Assembly: GCA_003223425.1 (NCBI GenBank)
Contig: QHVA01000113.1
Location: forward strand, 1-33,592
Length of the DNA: 33,592 nucleotides
Reading direction: 5' to 3'
From: Gemmatimonadota bacterium
Lineage (GTDB): Bacteria > Gemmatimonadota > Gemmatimonadetes > Gemmatimonadales > Gemmatimonadaceae
This document shows, piece by piece, positions 16,346-24,580 of this stretch. The translations under genes were made by a program, and so were the position numbers. The notes below the pieces were generated by a model. The model saw only the letters and a program-made list of their open reading frames with translations, was not told the DNA's origin and did no database searches. Position 1 is the first letter of the stretch. Every line of letters begins with the position of its first letter.

Positions 16346-17626
16346 TCATATGTTCGGCGACAGTGACGTCTCGGTTGGAGTCATCATCTCGGCGCCGGTT
16401 TCCGTGATCGCCAGGATGTCCTCGAGACGAATCCCGAATTTCCCGTACTGGTAGATTCCGGGCTCGTCACTGAACGTCATTCCAGGCTGCATCACGATCT
16501 GGCTGCCGCGCACGAGGTACGGCCACTCATGACCTTCGAGCCCGATGCCGTGGCCGAGTCGGTGAGTGAACGTCCGGTAATCGGGACCATAGCCCGCGTC
16601 GGTGATGACTTTGCGCGCGACTGCATCGACGTCGCCGCATTTTTTTCCTGGCGCGGCGAATTCAATTGCGCGACGCTGTGCCTCGTGCACGATGTCGAAC
16701 ACCTTTCGTGCTTCCGGTGACGGGGTGCCGAAGACGACGGTGCGACTCATATCCGACTGGTAGCCATGGACGCTCAGGCCGCCATCGACCAGCACGACCT
16801 GATTCTCCTCGAGCGTGCGCGGCTTCGGCAATCCGTGCGGGTACGCAGATGACTCGCCGAACAGCGCGAACACGCCGCCCTGAAACCCAAGCTTCGTCAT
16901 TTCAGTCGCGAAGTTGCGTACGAGCTCAGCCTGGGTCATTCCGACTCTCAACGTCTTGAACCCGGCGCGGTACGCCTGGAGCGTGATCTGATTCGCGAAG
17001 CGCATGATCTCGATCTCGTGCGCGGACTTCACACCTCGACATGCATTGGTGATTGCCTCGGCCGTCGCCATCTGCAACGCAGGAAGAGCGAGTGCGAGCT
17101 CGTTGAACACGAAGGTGCGTGCGCTGCCATCGACGCCAAGCTTGCCGGTGGTGACGCCCCAATCCCTGAGCACACCGGCGACGAGTGCCTCCGGACTTTG
17201 ATCTTCCTGCCACACGCGAATCTCGAATCGCCCATTCACCTGATCCTCGGCGCGCTGCCGCTCGAACGCGGGCGAGATCACGATCGGTTTTCCGGTTTGC
17301 GGCAGAATGAAGGCAAACAGGCGCTCGCTGCGTCCCCAGTCGATGCCTGCGAAGTACGTCATGTTCGCTCCCGGTTCGATCAGCATGGCCGAGTAGCCGA
17401 GCTCTTTCATGAGGCGCTGCGCTTTATCGCGGCGTTGGGTGCGCTCGTTTTCGCTTATCGGTAGTGGCGCGTCAGCTAGCAGCGTTCGAGCCGGCTCGCG
17501 CGCGGGAGCGGCGGCGCGGTTGGTGTCGAGCTGATTCGCCAGAGCGGCAGCGGGATTGAGTCTCCCTCCAAGTGCGGCCGCACCGGCAACCAGCGACGCA
17601 CGTTGAACGAACTCTCGGCGTTGCAT
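16346..17626 (-). CDS. Tat-exported M24 family aminopeptidase (Xaa-Pro peptidase-like)
   Basis: A 426-residue metallopeptidase. The N-terminus MQRREFVQRASLVAGAAALGG is a twin-arginine signal (RREF plus hydrophobic stretch), so the folded enzyme is exported to the periplasm. Residues 60-190 form the creatinase/prolidase N-terminal domain. Residues 200-426 form the pita-bread catalytic domain with all five metal ligands visible: Asp281 (VLVDGG), Asp292 (QSDMSRT), His359 (LGHGIGLEGHE), Glu388 (SDEPGIY) and Glu402 (RLEDIL). Length fits Xaa-Pro aminopeptidase/dipeptidase relatives. It removes N-terminal residues next to proline, or a related substrate. It is divergent from the plug-only protein gene with a 65-bp gap that must hold both promoters. 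Confidence 0.92.
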   Translation of the reverse strand: MQRREFVQRASLVAGAAALGGRLNPAAALANQLDTNRAAAPAREPARTLLADAPLPISENERTQRRDKAQRLMKELGYSAMLIEPGANMTYFAGIDWGRSERLFAFILPQTGKPIVISPAFERQRAEDQVNGRFEIRVWQEDQSPEALVAGVLRDWGVTTGKLGVDGSARTFVFNELALALPALQMATAEAITNACRGVKSAHEIEIMRFANQITLQAYRAGFKTLRVGMTQAELVRNFATEMTKLGFQGGVFALFGESSAYPHGLPKPRTLEENQVVLVDGGLSVHGYQSDMSRTVVFGTPSPEARKVFDIVHEAQRRAIEFAAPGKKCGDVDAVARKVITDAGYGPDYRTFTHRLGHGIGLEGHEWPYLVRGSQIVMQPGMTFSDEPGIYQYGKFGIRLEDILAITETGAEMMTPTETSLSPNI

Positions 17627-17691
17627 ACGAACCCCCCGAAGCGATGGATGGTCGAGAAGTATACATTAGAGAATCCGCGAGGTTGATCCTG

Positions 17692-19095
17692 ATGATCAAA
17701 CTGCTTTGCCTATGCTTAGCGGTCCCTCTGATCGCGTTGGCGACACCCCTCGGCGCGCAGAACACAACGCCGCCGACCCCACCGGTCATTTCGAGAACCG
17801 GCAAGGGGCAAATCGTGGGTGCGGTCATCGACAGTCTCAATGGCAGATATCTCTCGGGTGCGGATGTCGTAATCGAGGGGGGAAGGGCGGCGCTCGAGAC
17901 TGATTCCCTGGGGAGATTCAAAGTCGACAGCCTCGCCCCCGGCACATACAAGGTTCGCGTATTCCACGCCCTTCTCGACACGCTCGGCATCAACCTGCTC
18001 ACGCAGCCGTTTCACGTCGGCCCGGACAGCTCGAGCGTCGTGATACTTGCCGTGCCATCAGCGATGACGCTCGTCCATCTCTCGTGTCGACAGTCGGGCC
18101 CGTATGGAGAATCCGCAGTGATCGGCCACGTCAGCGATCCCGAAACTCTCCAGCCCGTCGCCCGAGCCGAAGTATCAATTGCATGGACTGAGATCGATAT
18201 CACGAAGGAGTTAGGTCTGCGCCGAACTCCCCATCTGATGTTCGACAGTACCGACGCTTCGGGAGCCTTCAAAATCTGCGGACTGCCGAACGCGATGGAG
18301 GCGACACTGCAGGCGCGACGCGGATCCGCAATCACCGCCGAGATTCCGATCTCGCTCGGAGAGAGGCCCGTCGAGTTGCTCGCGCGAACAGTATTGCTTT
18401 CCCCAGCCAACTCGGGGTCGAAGAGCGGAAATGCAACGGTGTCGGGCACGGTGACGCTCGAAGGCGCACGAACAAATGCGGGCACCAGAGTAGAGCTGGT
18501 GGGAACCGATATCGCCGCGATGACGAATGAGAAGGGAGAGTTCACCATGCGGAACCTCCCGTCGGGCACCAAGCTCCTGCTTGCTCGGCACCTCGGCTTT
18601 GTTGTGCAGTCTGTCGCGGTCGATCTGTCGTCGCGCGAAACGCAGCGCGTCACGATCAGGCTCACGAAATTCCTGGAGATGATGGATCCCGTCCTCGTGA
18701 CCGCGCGGAGAACGGCGGCGCTCGACAAAGTCGGCTTCAATCAGCGGAGAAAAACGGGGCTGGGTTTCTATATCGGTCCGGAGCGATTGGAGGATACGCA
18801 CCCCATTTTCCTCACCGATATTCTCAGACAGGTGCCCGGTCTTCGCGTGAGCTACGGCATCCACGGCGACGTGGTCACGAGCTCGCGCGGAGTGACGAAT
18901 GGATGCGTGGAGTACTATCTTGACGACGCGCCGTACACGGAAATGAATCCGGGCGATGTCAACCGTTTTGTGACCGCGCGAGAGGTCGTTGCCGTCGAGG
19001 TCTATGAGGGCCCCACGACGCCGGCGCAATACGTGCGCGCCGGAGCAATCTGCACTACGGTCGTACTCTGGACACGACTTAGGATTCGAGGTTAA
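17692..19095 (+). CDS. Carboxypeptidase-regulatory repeats plus TonB plug, without barrel
   Basis: A 467-residue exported protein. The start at 17692 gives a signal peptide (LLCLCLAVPLIALATPLGAQ); the track's longer start lies in the divergent peptidase gene. Three CarboxypepD_reg-like beta-sandwich units follow: about residues 38-115 (VGAVIDSLNGRYLSGADVVIEG), 135-235 (VIGHVSDPETLQPVARAEVSI) and 250-330 (VSGTVTLEGARTNAGTRVELVG). Then comes a TonB-receptor plug-like domain (DPVLVTARR, FLTDILRQVPGLRV, GVTNGCVEYYLDDAPY, EVVAVEVYEGP). It stops at CTTVVLWTR without the 22-strand barrel. A Cys in NGCVEYYLD and one in AGAICTTVVLW form a pair also seen in the gene at 25.9 kb. Likely an envelope assembly or binding protein; function unknown. 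Confidence 0.82.
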   Translation: MIKLLCLCLAVPLIALATPLGAQNTTPPTPPVISRTGKGQIVGAVIDSLNGRYLSGADVVIEGGRAALETDSLGRFKVDSLAPGTYKVRVFHALLDTLGINLLTQPFHVGPDSSSVVILAVPSAMTLVHLSCRQSGPYGESAVIGHVSDPETLQPVARAEVSIAWTEIDITKELGLRRTPHLMFDSTDASGAFKICGLPNAMEATLQARRGSAITAEIPISLGERPVELLARTVLLSPANSGSKSGNATVSGTVTLEGARTNAGTRVELVGTDIAAMTNEKGEFTMRNLPSGTKLLLARHLGFVVQSVAVDLSSRETQRVTIRLTKFLEMMDPVLVTARRTAALDKVGFNQRRKTGLGFYIGPERLEDTHPIFLTDILRQVPGLRVSYGIHGDVVTSSRGVTNGCVEYYLDDAPYTEMNPGDVNRFVTAREVVAVEVYEGPTTPAQYVRAGAICTTVVLWTRLRIRG

Positions 19096-19104
19096 GACCG
19101 TAAC

Positions 19105-19200
19105 ACCCGTATGGAAGCTCCCAGCTAACCAGCTTGAGTCAGCTAACAGCTCCCCGCTTCCGTTCTGTGGATGCCGGCTAGCGCCCCGATCTAACCCCCG
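19105..19200. repeat. Dispersed intergenic repeat, copy E
   Basis: Most distant copy, 14.4 kb from copy D. GGAAGCTCCCAGCTAACCAGCTTGAG is followed by a shortened core AGCTCCCCGCTTC, then GTTCTGTGGATGCCGGCTAGCGCC and GATCTAACCCCCG. As with copy D, the tail carries the stop codon of a minus-strand gene (the lipoprotein, TAG within GGCTAGCG). It lies between two convergent genes. Confidence 0.78.
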
Positions 19201-19603
19201 GGGTTCTGCAGATGGGGCAGGGCCCCATCTTCGGCTCCTTCCCGTAAATCAGAGTCACGGGACCCAACACCCGCGCCGTATCGGTGAGGGAGACCGTCAG
19301 CGTCATCGTCTGCCCGATGATGCGTCCGCTGAACGTGGCTGGATGCGTGATCCCGCGATCGACTGGATACGCGTCTACGTTGTAAGTCCCGCTGGCTTCG
19401 AACCGGCCATTGGCGTCGGGGCGGATTGGACCGACTGCATCGCCGAGTGTGCAGCCGATGTGGACGTGTACGTCGGTGCCGCTAACAATCATTCCGGCAT
19501 TGTCGCCGCCCCAGGTCCCGACGACGTCAGTGATCGGCGTCGATGTAGCGGCCGAGCACGCGAGCAGTGCGAAGATCGACGGCAGTACCGAAATCCGCGT
19601 CAT
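19178..19603 (-). CDS. Small lipoprotein of unknown function
   Basis: A 141-residue protein with a lipoprotein signal (SIFALLACSAATS, lipidated Cys16). The mature part (VVGTWGGDNAGMIVSGTDVHVHIGCTLGD..., FSGRIIGQTMTLTV) is a strand-rich domain of the sort that measures or binds small ligands, with a WGG start common in small beta-barrel lipoproteins. A late CPIC pair (GPCPICRTPG) could bind metal or form a disulfide. The last residues GVRSGR and the stop come from repeat copy E. No family name can be given. Its 5' neighbour is the divergent ZIP transporter with a 89-bp gap. Confidence 0.75.
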   Translation of the reverse strand: MTRISVLPSIFALLACSAATSTPITDVVGTWGGDNAGMIVSGTDVHVHIGCTLGDAVGPIRPDANGRFEASGTYNVDAYPVDRGITHPATFSGRIIGQTMTLTVSLTDTARVLGPVTLIYGKEPKMGPCPICRTPGVRSGR

Positions 19604-19692
19604 GCCCGAACGCTACGGAGCCGCACCACTGAGATCAAGCCTGAATCTGCATCCGCTTGCCCCAGAGCCCAAGCGGTCCTTAGTTAACGAAT

Positions 19693-20457
19693 ATGACCCT
19701 CGCCCTGATCGCTTTCGCCGCATTCTGCGCCACCATTGCCGGCGGGCTCGTCGCGCTGCGCTTCAAGGACAAGCTCCATCTCATCCTCGGCTTCAGTGCT
19801 GGCGCCGTCGTTGGCGTGGCGTTCTTCGATCTTCTGCCCGAGGCGATCGAGCTCGGACAGAAATTTCATTCCAACACCTTTTTGCTGTCCTGCGTCGCGC
19901 TGGGGTTTCTGATCTATCTCGTGCTTGACAGGCTCGCCCTCTTGCACGGCGCGCATCATGACGAGACTGCGGAATCCCCAGGCGCGCATCATGACAAGGG
20001 GGCCGCCGCGCCATCGCCGACGGGATGGCGCGGCACGCTGGGCGCCGGAAGCCTCTCGTTCCACAGCTTCCTCGATGGCGCCGCGATCGGCCTCGCATTT
20101 CACGTTTCCACTGCGGTCGGCGCCGTCGTCGCGATAGCCGTGCTGACTCACGACTTCTCCGATGGCATCAACACCATGAATCTCGTGCTCAGGAATGGAG
20201 GCAACCGGCGCGTAGCCTTGCGCTGGCTCGTGCTCGACGCCGTCGCACCGGCGGCAGGAATCGGTTCCACCTTTCTTTTTGTGGTTCCCGACCGCGCGTT
20301 TGGTGTCGTGCTCGCGTTCTTCGGCGGGTTCTTCCTTTATATCGGCGCCAGTGATCTCGTGCCGGAAAGCCACCATGCGCATCCGAAATTTCTGACCACC
20401 TTGATGACACTCCTCGGGGCTGCGGTGATTTACCTGGCGGTCACTTTCATTGGTTAA
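19693..20457 (+). CDS. ZIP family divalent metal transporter
   Basis: A 254-residue inner-membrane protein with about eight helices. The first segment LRFKDKLHLILGFSAGAVVGVAFFDLLPEA and the core motifs FHSFLDGAAIG (helix IV) and LTHDFSDGINT (helix V) carry the metal-site His, Asp and Asn of the ZIP family. The cytoplasmic loop between helices III and IV is histidine rich (LLHGAHHDETAESPGAHHDKG), a common metal-sensing loop. It would import zinc, iron or manganese into the cytoplasm; which metal cannot be told. No good ribosome-binding site precedes the ATG, so leaderless translation or a slightly different start is possible. The cupin gene begins 20 bp after its stop, suggesting an operon. 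Confidence 0.9.
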   Translation: MTLALIAFAAFCATIAGGLVALRFKDKLHLILGFSAGAVVGVAFFDLLPEAIELGQKFHSNTFLLSCVALGFLIYLVLDRLALLHGAHHDETAESPGAHHDKGAAAPSPTGWRGTLGAGSLSFHSFLDGAAIGLAFHVSTAVGAVVAIAVLTHDFSDGINTMNLVLRNGGNRRVALRWLVLDAVAPAAGIGSTFLFVVPDRAFGVVLAFFGGFFLYIGASDLVPESHHAHPKFLTTLMTLLGAAVIYLAVTFIG

Positions 20458-20477
20458 CACCTGACCCGGACGCCGAC

Positions 20478-20834
20478 ATGCTCGAGGTGATTCTCAAGCG
20501 ATTCGAAGAGCCTGACGAAGTTAGAGAAATGGTCAAAGGTCGCTTCGAGATCGTGCGCATTGGCGGACTCACCATTGGGCGAGCGACTTACGAGCCGGGC
20601 TGGAAGTGGTCGGAGCACGTTGGTCCTGCCCTCGGCGAAGCTCGCTGCAAAGTCGCGCACGTCGGCATGGTTGTCTCGGGGACTGCAACCGCTGCCTTCG
20701 AGGACGGACGCGTCATTCCTCTGCGCGCGGGCGAGCTATTCTACATTCCGCCGGAACCCCACGACAGCTGGGTGATCGGAGACGAGCCCTACGTCTCGCT
20801 CCACTTCATGGGCGCCGAGCACTACGCTCGGTAG
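20478..20834 (+). CDS. Single-domain cupin protein
   Basis: A 118-residue cupin. The two conserved motifs are recognisable: WKWSEHVGPALGEARCKVAHVGMVVSGTATAAFEDG (motif 1 region, with His47 as a candidate metal ligand) and LRAGELFYIPPEPHDSWVIGDEP (motif 2, PxxPHDxW). It probably binds a metal in the barrel. Cupins of this size act as small-molecule-binding enzymes or sensors; no substrate is evident. It follows the ZIP gene by 20 bp and may be co-expressed with it, so a metal-linked role is possible but unproven. Confidence 0.85.
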   Translation: MLEVILKRFEEPDEVREMVKGRFEIVRIGGLTIGRATYEPGWKWSEHVGPALGEARCKVAHVGMVVSGTATAAFEDGRVIPLRAGELFYIPPEPHDSWVIGDEPYVSLHFMGAEHYAR

Positions 20835-20857
20835 TGTCGGCGCCGAATCTTCGACCT

Positions 20858-20886
20858 CTAGCGCCGAGCCAAGCGCCCGGCGCTAG
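20858..20886. terminator. Bidirectional hairpin between cupin and TPR genes
   Basis: Perfect 9-bp stem CTAGCGCCG / CGGCGCTAG with an 11-base loop between two convergent stops (20834 and 20896). There is no T-run, so it is a stem-only terminator candidate or mRNA-stabilising structure. Confidence 0.55.
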
Positions 20887-20895
20887 GAGTCGCCG

Positions 20896-22356
20896 TTACG
20901 ACTTTTTCGCCGCCGTAGCGAGTCGCGTTCTCCTTCTGGCATTCACGCTCGGGAAATCCGACAGCGCCAACGCGTAGTTGTTGTTGATCTTCGCGTACCA
21001 CGCATTGGCCTCGGCGGTGTGACCGAGCGCCGCGTGTGCCTCGGCGATCCTATTCATTACTACAACGTTGTTCGTGTCCGCTGCCATCAGAATTGTTAGC
21101 GCATCTGCCGGCCGTCCCTGTTGCGTGGCGAGGTTGGCCTCGGCCGCCGCGACCAACGTTCTCGTAACGTTGACGTTGCCGGTCGTCTTCTGCTTCACCG
21201 TTGCCAGCTCCTGGTTGGCAGGCGCCCAGTGCTTCATCAGTGCGTGCGCCATTGTCGCGAAGTAATTCACCTGCCATGGCTCGGGAGATGTAATCGCCTT
21301 TGCATCAGCGATTGCTTTGTGCGCGGCGGCGATGTTGCCGGCGTTGGCATATACCGTAGCCTTCTGCGCGGTTGCGATCGCCGCAGTCTCCAGATCATTT
21401 TGCGCCTTTGCTTCGGCGGCGATGGCGTCGAGCTGCTTTGTCAGCGCGTCAACCTGATTGCCTTGTAACGCATACGTTCCGGCAATCTCCGTCATGAAGA
21501 ACAGCTTCTCTTGCGGAGTCCAGGCCTGTGTAATCGCCTGGTTCAGATACGCGCGCGCCTGATCGTAGTGTCCCTGCAAAGCTTCGACTTCAGCCATTCC
21601 AGAGAATGAGCCGGGAAAGCGTGGAGGTGTGGTCGTGGCGACGCGATACTCAACGATTGCCTCGGGAAATTTTCCGCTCCACTGGAGGATTTCCGCGTAA
21701 GTGTCGTGTGGATTCGGGGCATTGGGATTGAGCTCGACTTGCCTCTTCGCAGCAGCGATTGCGGCCGCGCGATCACCCTGGGTCCAGAGGTTGTATGCGA
21801 GAGCGTTGTACGCCGGCGCGTAATTCGGATATTTCGTTGTTATTTCACGTAGTGCCGTGATCGGGTTGTTTGGATCGCCACTGAATCCAATTGCGTTCAC
21901 AGCGACCATCTGGTCTGCCGGCATCAAATGCGCTGCGGCACCGAAGAGCTCGCCGGCAACCCGCGGATTGTTCTGGAACGCTTCGCGGTAGGCGGCAGCA
22001 AGGAGAAGCTCGTTGGTGTTGCCTCGCGCGGCAGCATCGGCAACGCCGCGATTGAACTCGGCCAAAGCCTGCGCTCTCGTCAGCTCACCCGCAGCGGCGG
22101 CCGCATTCGCGTACATGACTCGAGCGAGGCCGAAGTTCGGATCAGCCTTGATTGCCGCCGCGAAGTGAGACGCCGACGCCTCGGGTGAAAAATTCTGCCA
22201 ATCAGTGATGCCGGCCCTGAACTCGGCCGCCGCCTGCGGGACGGTGGTGGTGAGCTTGAGCGCGGTGTCAGTCTGCGAATTCGCCGCGAGCGGGATCAGA
22301 CACGCGAGCAGAGCGGCGGCGGTAAGGAGGGGGAGGGAAGTCAAACGCATCCGCAT
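20896..22356 (-). CDS. Exported tetratricopeptide (TPR) repeat protein
   Basis: A 486-residue protein. The start at 22356 is supported by AAGGAG eight bases upstream and gives a signal peptide (LTSLPLLTAAALLACLIPLAANSQ); the track's extra 41 residues are not credible. Alanine-rich helix pairs run through the whole mature protein in TPR rhythm, for example ASHFAAAIKADPNFGLARVM, ALAYNLWTQGDRAAAIAAAK, VEALQGHYDQARAYLNQAI and AEAHAALGHTAEANAWYAKI. TPR solenoids serve as protein-binding scaffolds. This one lies in the periplasm and has no catalytic motif. The next gene on the same strand upstream is the pilin, but a terminator separates the two, so co-transcription is unlikely. Confidence 0.85.
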   Translation of the reverse strand: MRMRLTSLPLLTAAALLACLIPLAANSQTDTALKLTTTVPQAAAEFRAGITDWQNFSPEASASHFAAAIKADPNFGLARVMYANAAAAAGELTRAQALAEFNRGVADAAARGNTNELLLAAAYREAFQNNPRVAGELFGAAAHLMPADQMVAVNAIGFSGDPNNPITALREITTKYPNYAPAYNALAYNLWTQGDRAAAIAAAKRQVELNPNAPNPHDTYAEILQWSGKFPEAIVEYRVATTTPPRFPGSFSGMAEVEALQGHYDQARAYLNQAITQAWTPQEKLFFMTEIAGTYALQGNQVDALTKQLDAIAAEAKAQNDLETAAIATAQKATVYANAGNIAAAHKAIADAKAITSPEPWQVNYFATMAHALMKHWAPANQELATVKQKTTGNVNVTRTLVAAAEANLATQQGRPADALTILMAADTNNVVVMNRIAEAHAALGHTAEANAWYAKINNNYALALSDFPSVNARRRTRLATAAKKS

Positions 22357-22530
22357 AAAAGTGCTCCTTGGGTGGGGAGGGAACGCTCTATCGATCAACC
22401 GCCGCGAGTGGCGCGAACGGGATGATTGCGGAAGGGAGGCCAGCACCACGGACATAGCCGTATTCGGAAGCCTCGTCAAGGCCCGCGAAGCTCGCTCCGC
22501 AGTAGCGTACGGTACCGGACGCGGAGACCC

Positions 22531-22563
22531 AAAAACGAAAAGCCCGGGATAATCTCCCGGGCT
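22531..22563 (-). terminator. Strong intrinsic terminator of the pilin gene
   Basis: Stem AGCCCGGG / CCCGGGCT with loop ATAATCT. Read on the minus strand, it is followed by TTTTCGTTTTT, a good U-tract. It lies 33 bp after the pilin stop and upstream of the TPR gene on the same strand. Confidence 0.88.
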
Positions 22564-22595
22564 CGTCGTTCCAACTTCTGCAGTTAGTCAGGTCT

Positions 22596-22961
22596 TTAAG
22601 CGCAGGTAATTACGCCGTTGACCATCTGACACGTCTTCGCAGACTGCGTATGAGTTGCGGTCGCGCTCCACGACGGGGGCGGGCCAGGAACCGCAGTTAC
22701 AACGACGGTCACGTTCTGCGATGGGCTAAAGCCCTGAAGAGGAGCCGCGGTGGTCGCGGTTCCAGAGAAGTAAGCACCACCGTTGTCGGCAGCGTACTGC
22801 TCTTCGTAGGTCGCCATGTTGCGAAGGTCAGACTTCATCGCGGCGACGTACGCCTTGTCCTTTGTATTAGCGAACTTCGGAATCGCGATCGCGGCAAGAA
22901 TGCCGATGATGACGACCACGATCAGAAGCTCAATAAGGGTAAAACCCTTTTTGTTGCTCAT
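22596..22961 (-). CDS. Type IV pilin major-subunit-like prepilin
   Basis: A 121-residue prepilin. The short basic leader MSNKKG is cut by the prepilin peptidase before FTLIELLIVVVIIGILAAIA, with the required Glu at position 5 of the mature protein. The hydrophobic helix continues into PKFANTKDKAYVAAMKSDLRNMATYEEQYAAD, the usual alpha-1 spine. The globular part is short and ends with two cysteines in TCQMVNGVITC that can form the D-region disulfide. A GGGAG ribosome-binding site precedes the ATG at 22961, so the track's 31-residue extension is rejected. It encodes a pilus or pseudopilus subunit for motility, adhesion or DNA uptake. No other pilus genes are in the window, so it is an isolated subunit gene with its own terminator and probably high expression. 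Confidence 0.93.
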   Translation of the reverse strand: MSNKKGFTLIELLIVVVIIGILAAIAIPKFANTKDKAYVAAMKSDLRNMATYEEQYAADNGGAYFSGTATTAAPLQGFSPSQNVTVVVTAVPGPPPSWSATATHTQSAKTCQMVNGVITCA

Positions 22962-22986
22962 TTTGTCTCCCTGAAGCGATTGGATA

Positions 22987-23010
22987 AGTGCCAATTGAAG
23001 CTTTGGCACT
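22987..23010 (-). promoter_or_regulatory. Inverted repeat in the pilin leader
   Basis: Perfect 8-bp arms AGTGCCAA / TTGGCACT separated by 8 bases, about 26 bases upstream of the pilin start codon. It could be an operator for a dimeric regulator, or a 5' hairpin that protects the mRNA. TGGCAC recalls the -24 element of sigma-54 promoters, but I see no matching -12 element. Confidence 0.5.
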
Positions 23011-23283
23011 CTGTGAGATTGACTCGCGTCGCCGCGGCAGGGCAACTCTGTCAACCATGGTTAATGGCATATATTAGGCGATAAACCTAACCTGCTGTGG
23101 GAGAACGAGTTACGCAATTAAGGGGGTTATCGACTATTCAGAAACTGCCGCGTCTTGCAAGTACTCGTGCAAATCGCCACAAAGCAGACGGAGCATGTAC
23201 CCCGCGTTCCGTTGTCACAATCACAGGGCTCTGCGTAACGCGAGAGTAGCGGACGCCTACTCGCACGTCCACTTTGCTTTCCA
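23011..23283. other. Intergenic region upstream of pilin and phospholipase D-like gene
   Basis: No gene is seen here. It is less GC-rich than its surroundings and should hold the pilin promoter on the minus strand (TTGACA near 23051 is a -35 candidate, without a clear -10 at the usual distance). Small palindromes are present: AACCATGGTT at about 23053 and TTAGG/CCTAA around 23075-23091. The 63-residue minus-strand ORF at 23127-23318 has no family features. Confidence 0.4.
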
Positions 23284-24517
23284 ATGATACTGACGATTGT
23301 CGCGACACTCTTCGTCATCGCTGCCGGCGCGTTCGTCTATACGACGATAGCGGTCAATGCCGAAGCCGATCGTGAGGACTCGATCGTATCAGTGCCGCGC
23401 ATCGGCGAAGACGCCTATTCGTTCATGCGCGCTCTGGCGGGGAGTGTGAGCCAGCAGGTGGTCGAGGAAAATGAGATCACTCTCTACCAGAATGGAGCGA
23501 AGGAGCGTTCACTTCTCGACCTTCATCTATGGAGCGGGAGAGATTCCGACTCGCTTTGCCGAAGCGTTCGCCGCGACCGCAAAGCGTGGCGTCGAAGTTC
23601 GTGTCGTTCTCGACCGGCGCGGCTGCAAGAAAATTCCGCGCAATCTGCTTGCGTCGATGCGCGAGGCCGGCTGCAAGGTCGCCTGGTTCCGCGGCATCCG
23701 CTGGTACAACTGGGCGAGGTACAATCATCGAACCCATCGAAAGCTTCTCGTGGTCGATGGCGAGGTCGCCTTCACCGGCGGCGTGGGGATCGCTGACCAA
23801 TGGGACGGAAATGCCGATGCTCCCAATCATTGGCGCGACAGTCACGTGCGCATCCGTGGGCCGGCAGTGTTGGCGGTGCAGGCAGCGTTTGTAGATAACT
23901 GGAACGAAGCGACGGGCGAGCTGCCGGTCGGCGGATCGTACTTTCCACTCACAAACTCCGCAGGCGAGAGCGTTGTATGCGCGGTCCAGAGCAATCCGGT
24001 GAACGCGACGAGCGCGGCGCAGCGATCGATGGCCGTTCTGATTGCAGGTGCGACGCGACGGCTGTGGATTACGAATGCTTACTTCGTTCCGAGTCCACCA
24101 TTCGTGCAGGCGCTATGTGCGGCGAAAGCGCGCGGTGTCGACGTAAAGGTTCTTCTCCCCGGTCGCTATCAGAACCAGCCAGCGGTTGGGCGAGCCAGTC
24201 GTCGCACCTGGCAGAAACTGCTGGCAGGCGGAGTGGAGATCTACGCATACGAGGCCACGATGATTCACGCCAAGACGGTGGTAGTCGACAGCGTCGTCAG
24301 CTCGATTGGGTCGATCAACTTCGATCCGCGCTCGTTTGCGCTGAACGCCGAATTCGGAATCGTGACGCTCGACGCTCTTCTCGCCGGGCGGTTCGAGGAC
24401 GCGTTCAGCAATGATCTTCGCTCGGCGCGGCGGGTAGTCGCGAGCGACCTCGGTTGTCTGTCGATCGGCGATAAGATCCTCGACGTCCTCTGTTACTGGA
24501 TTCGCGCGCAGCTCTAG
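23284..24517 (+). pseudogene. Phospholipase D/cardiolipin synthase-like gene with internal frame break
   Basis: Two overlapping frames make one gene. Frame one (from 23284) gives a membrane anchor (ILTIVATLFVIAAGAFVYTTIA) and the domain start EENEITLYQNG. Frame two (from about 23487) continues with ERRSVHFSTFIYGAGEIPTRFAEAF and both HKD motifs: HRKLLVVDG and HAKTVVVDSVVSSIGSINFD. The end DKILDVLCYWIRAQL is normal. Between LYQNG and RRSVHF, homologues carry roughly 15 more residues (the xxFFPAMLxAIxxA helix). These are missing and the frame shifts by one, so a short out-of-frame deletion near 23493 is the simplest reading. An intact enzyme would make cardiolipin or another phospholipid at the membrane (ClsB type). 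Real inactivation versus assembly error cannot be decided here. Confidence 0.85.
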
Positions 24518-24580
24518 CGATTCGCCCTGGGCCCGACATATCGGACTTGGCCCAAAGAGGGCGGGGCGTCATCGTGCCAC

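Noticed and set aside
18211-19029. 272-residue minus-strand ORF, and 18012-18740
   Set aside because: Both are antisense to the plug-only protein; no domain features.
19684-20460. 258-residue minus-strand ORF
   Set aside because: Exactly mirrors the ZIP transporter gene; the plus-strand protein has clear ZIP motifs.
22987-23010. Sigma-54 promoter for the pilin (TGGCAC)
   Set aside because: The -24-like TGGCAC is not followed by a GC-containing -12 element at the required distance.
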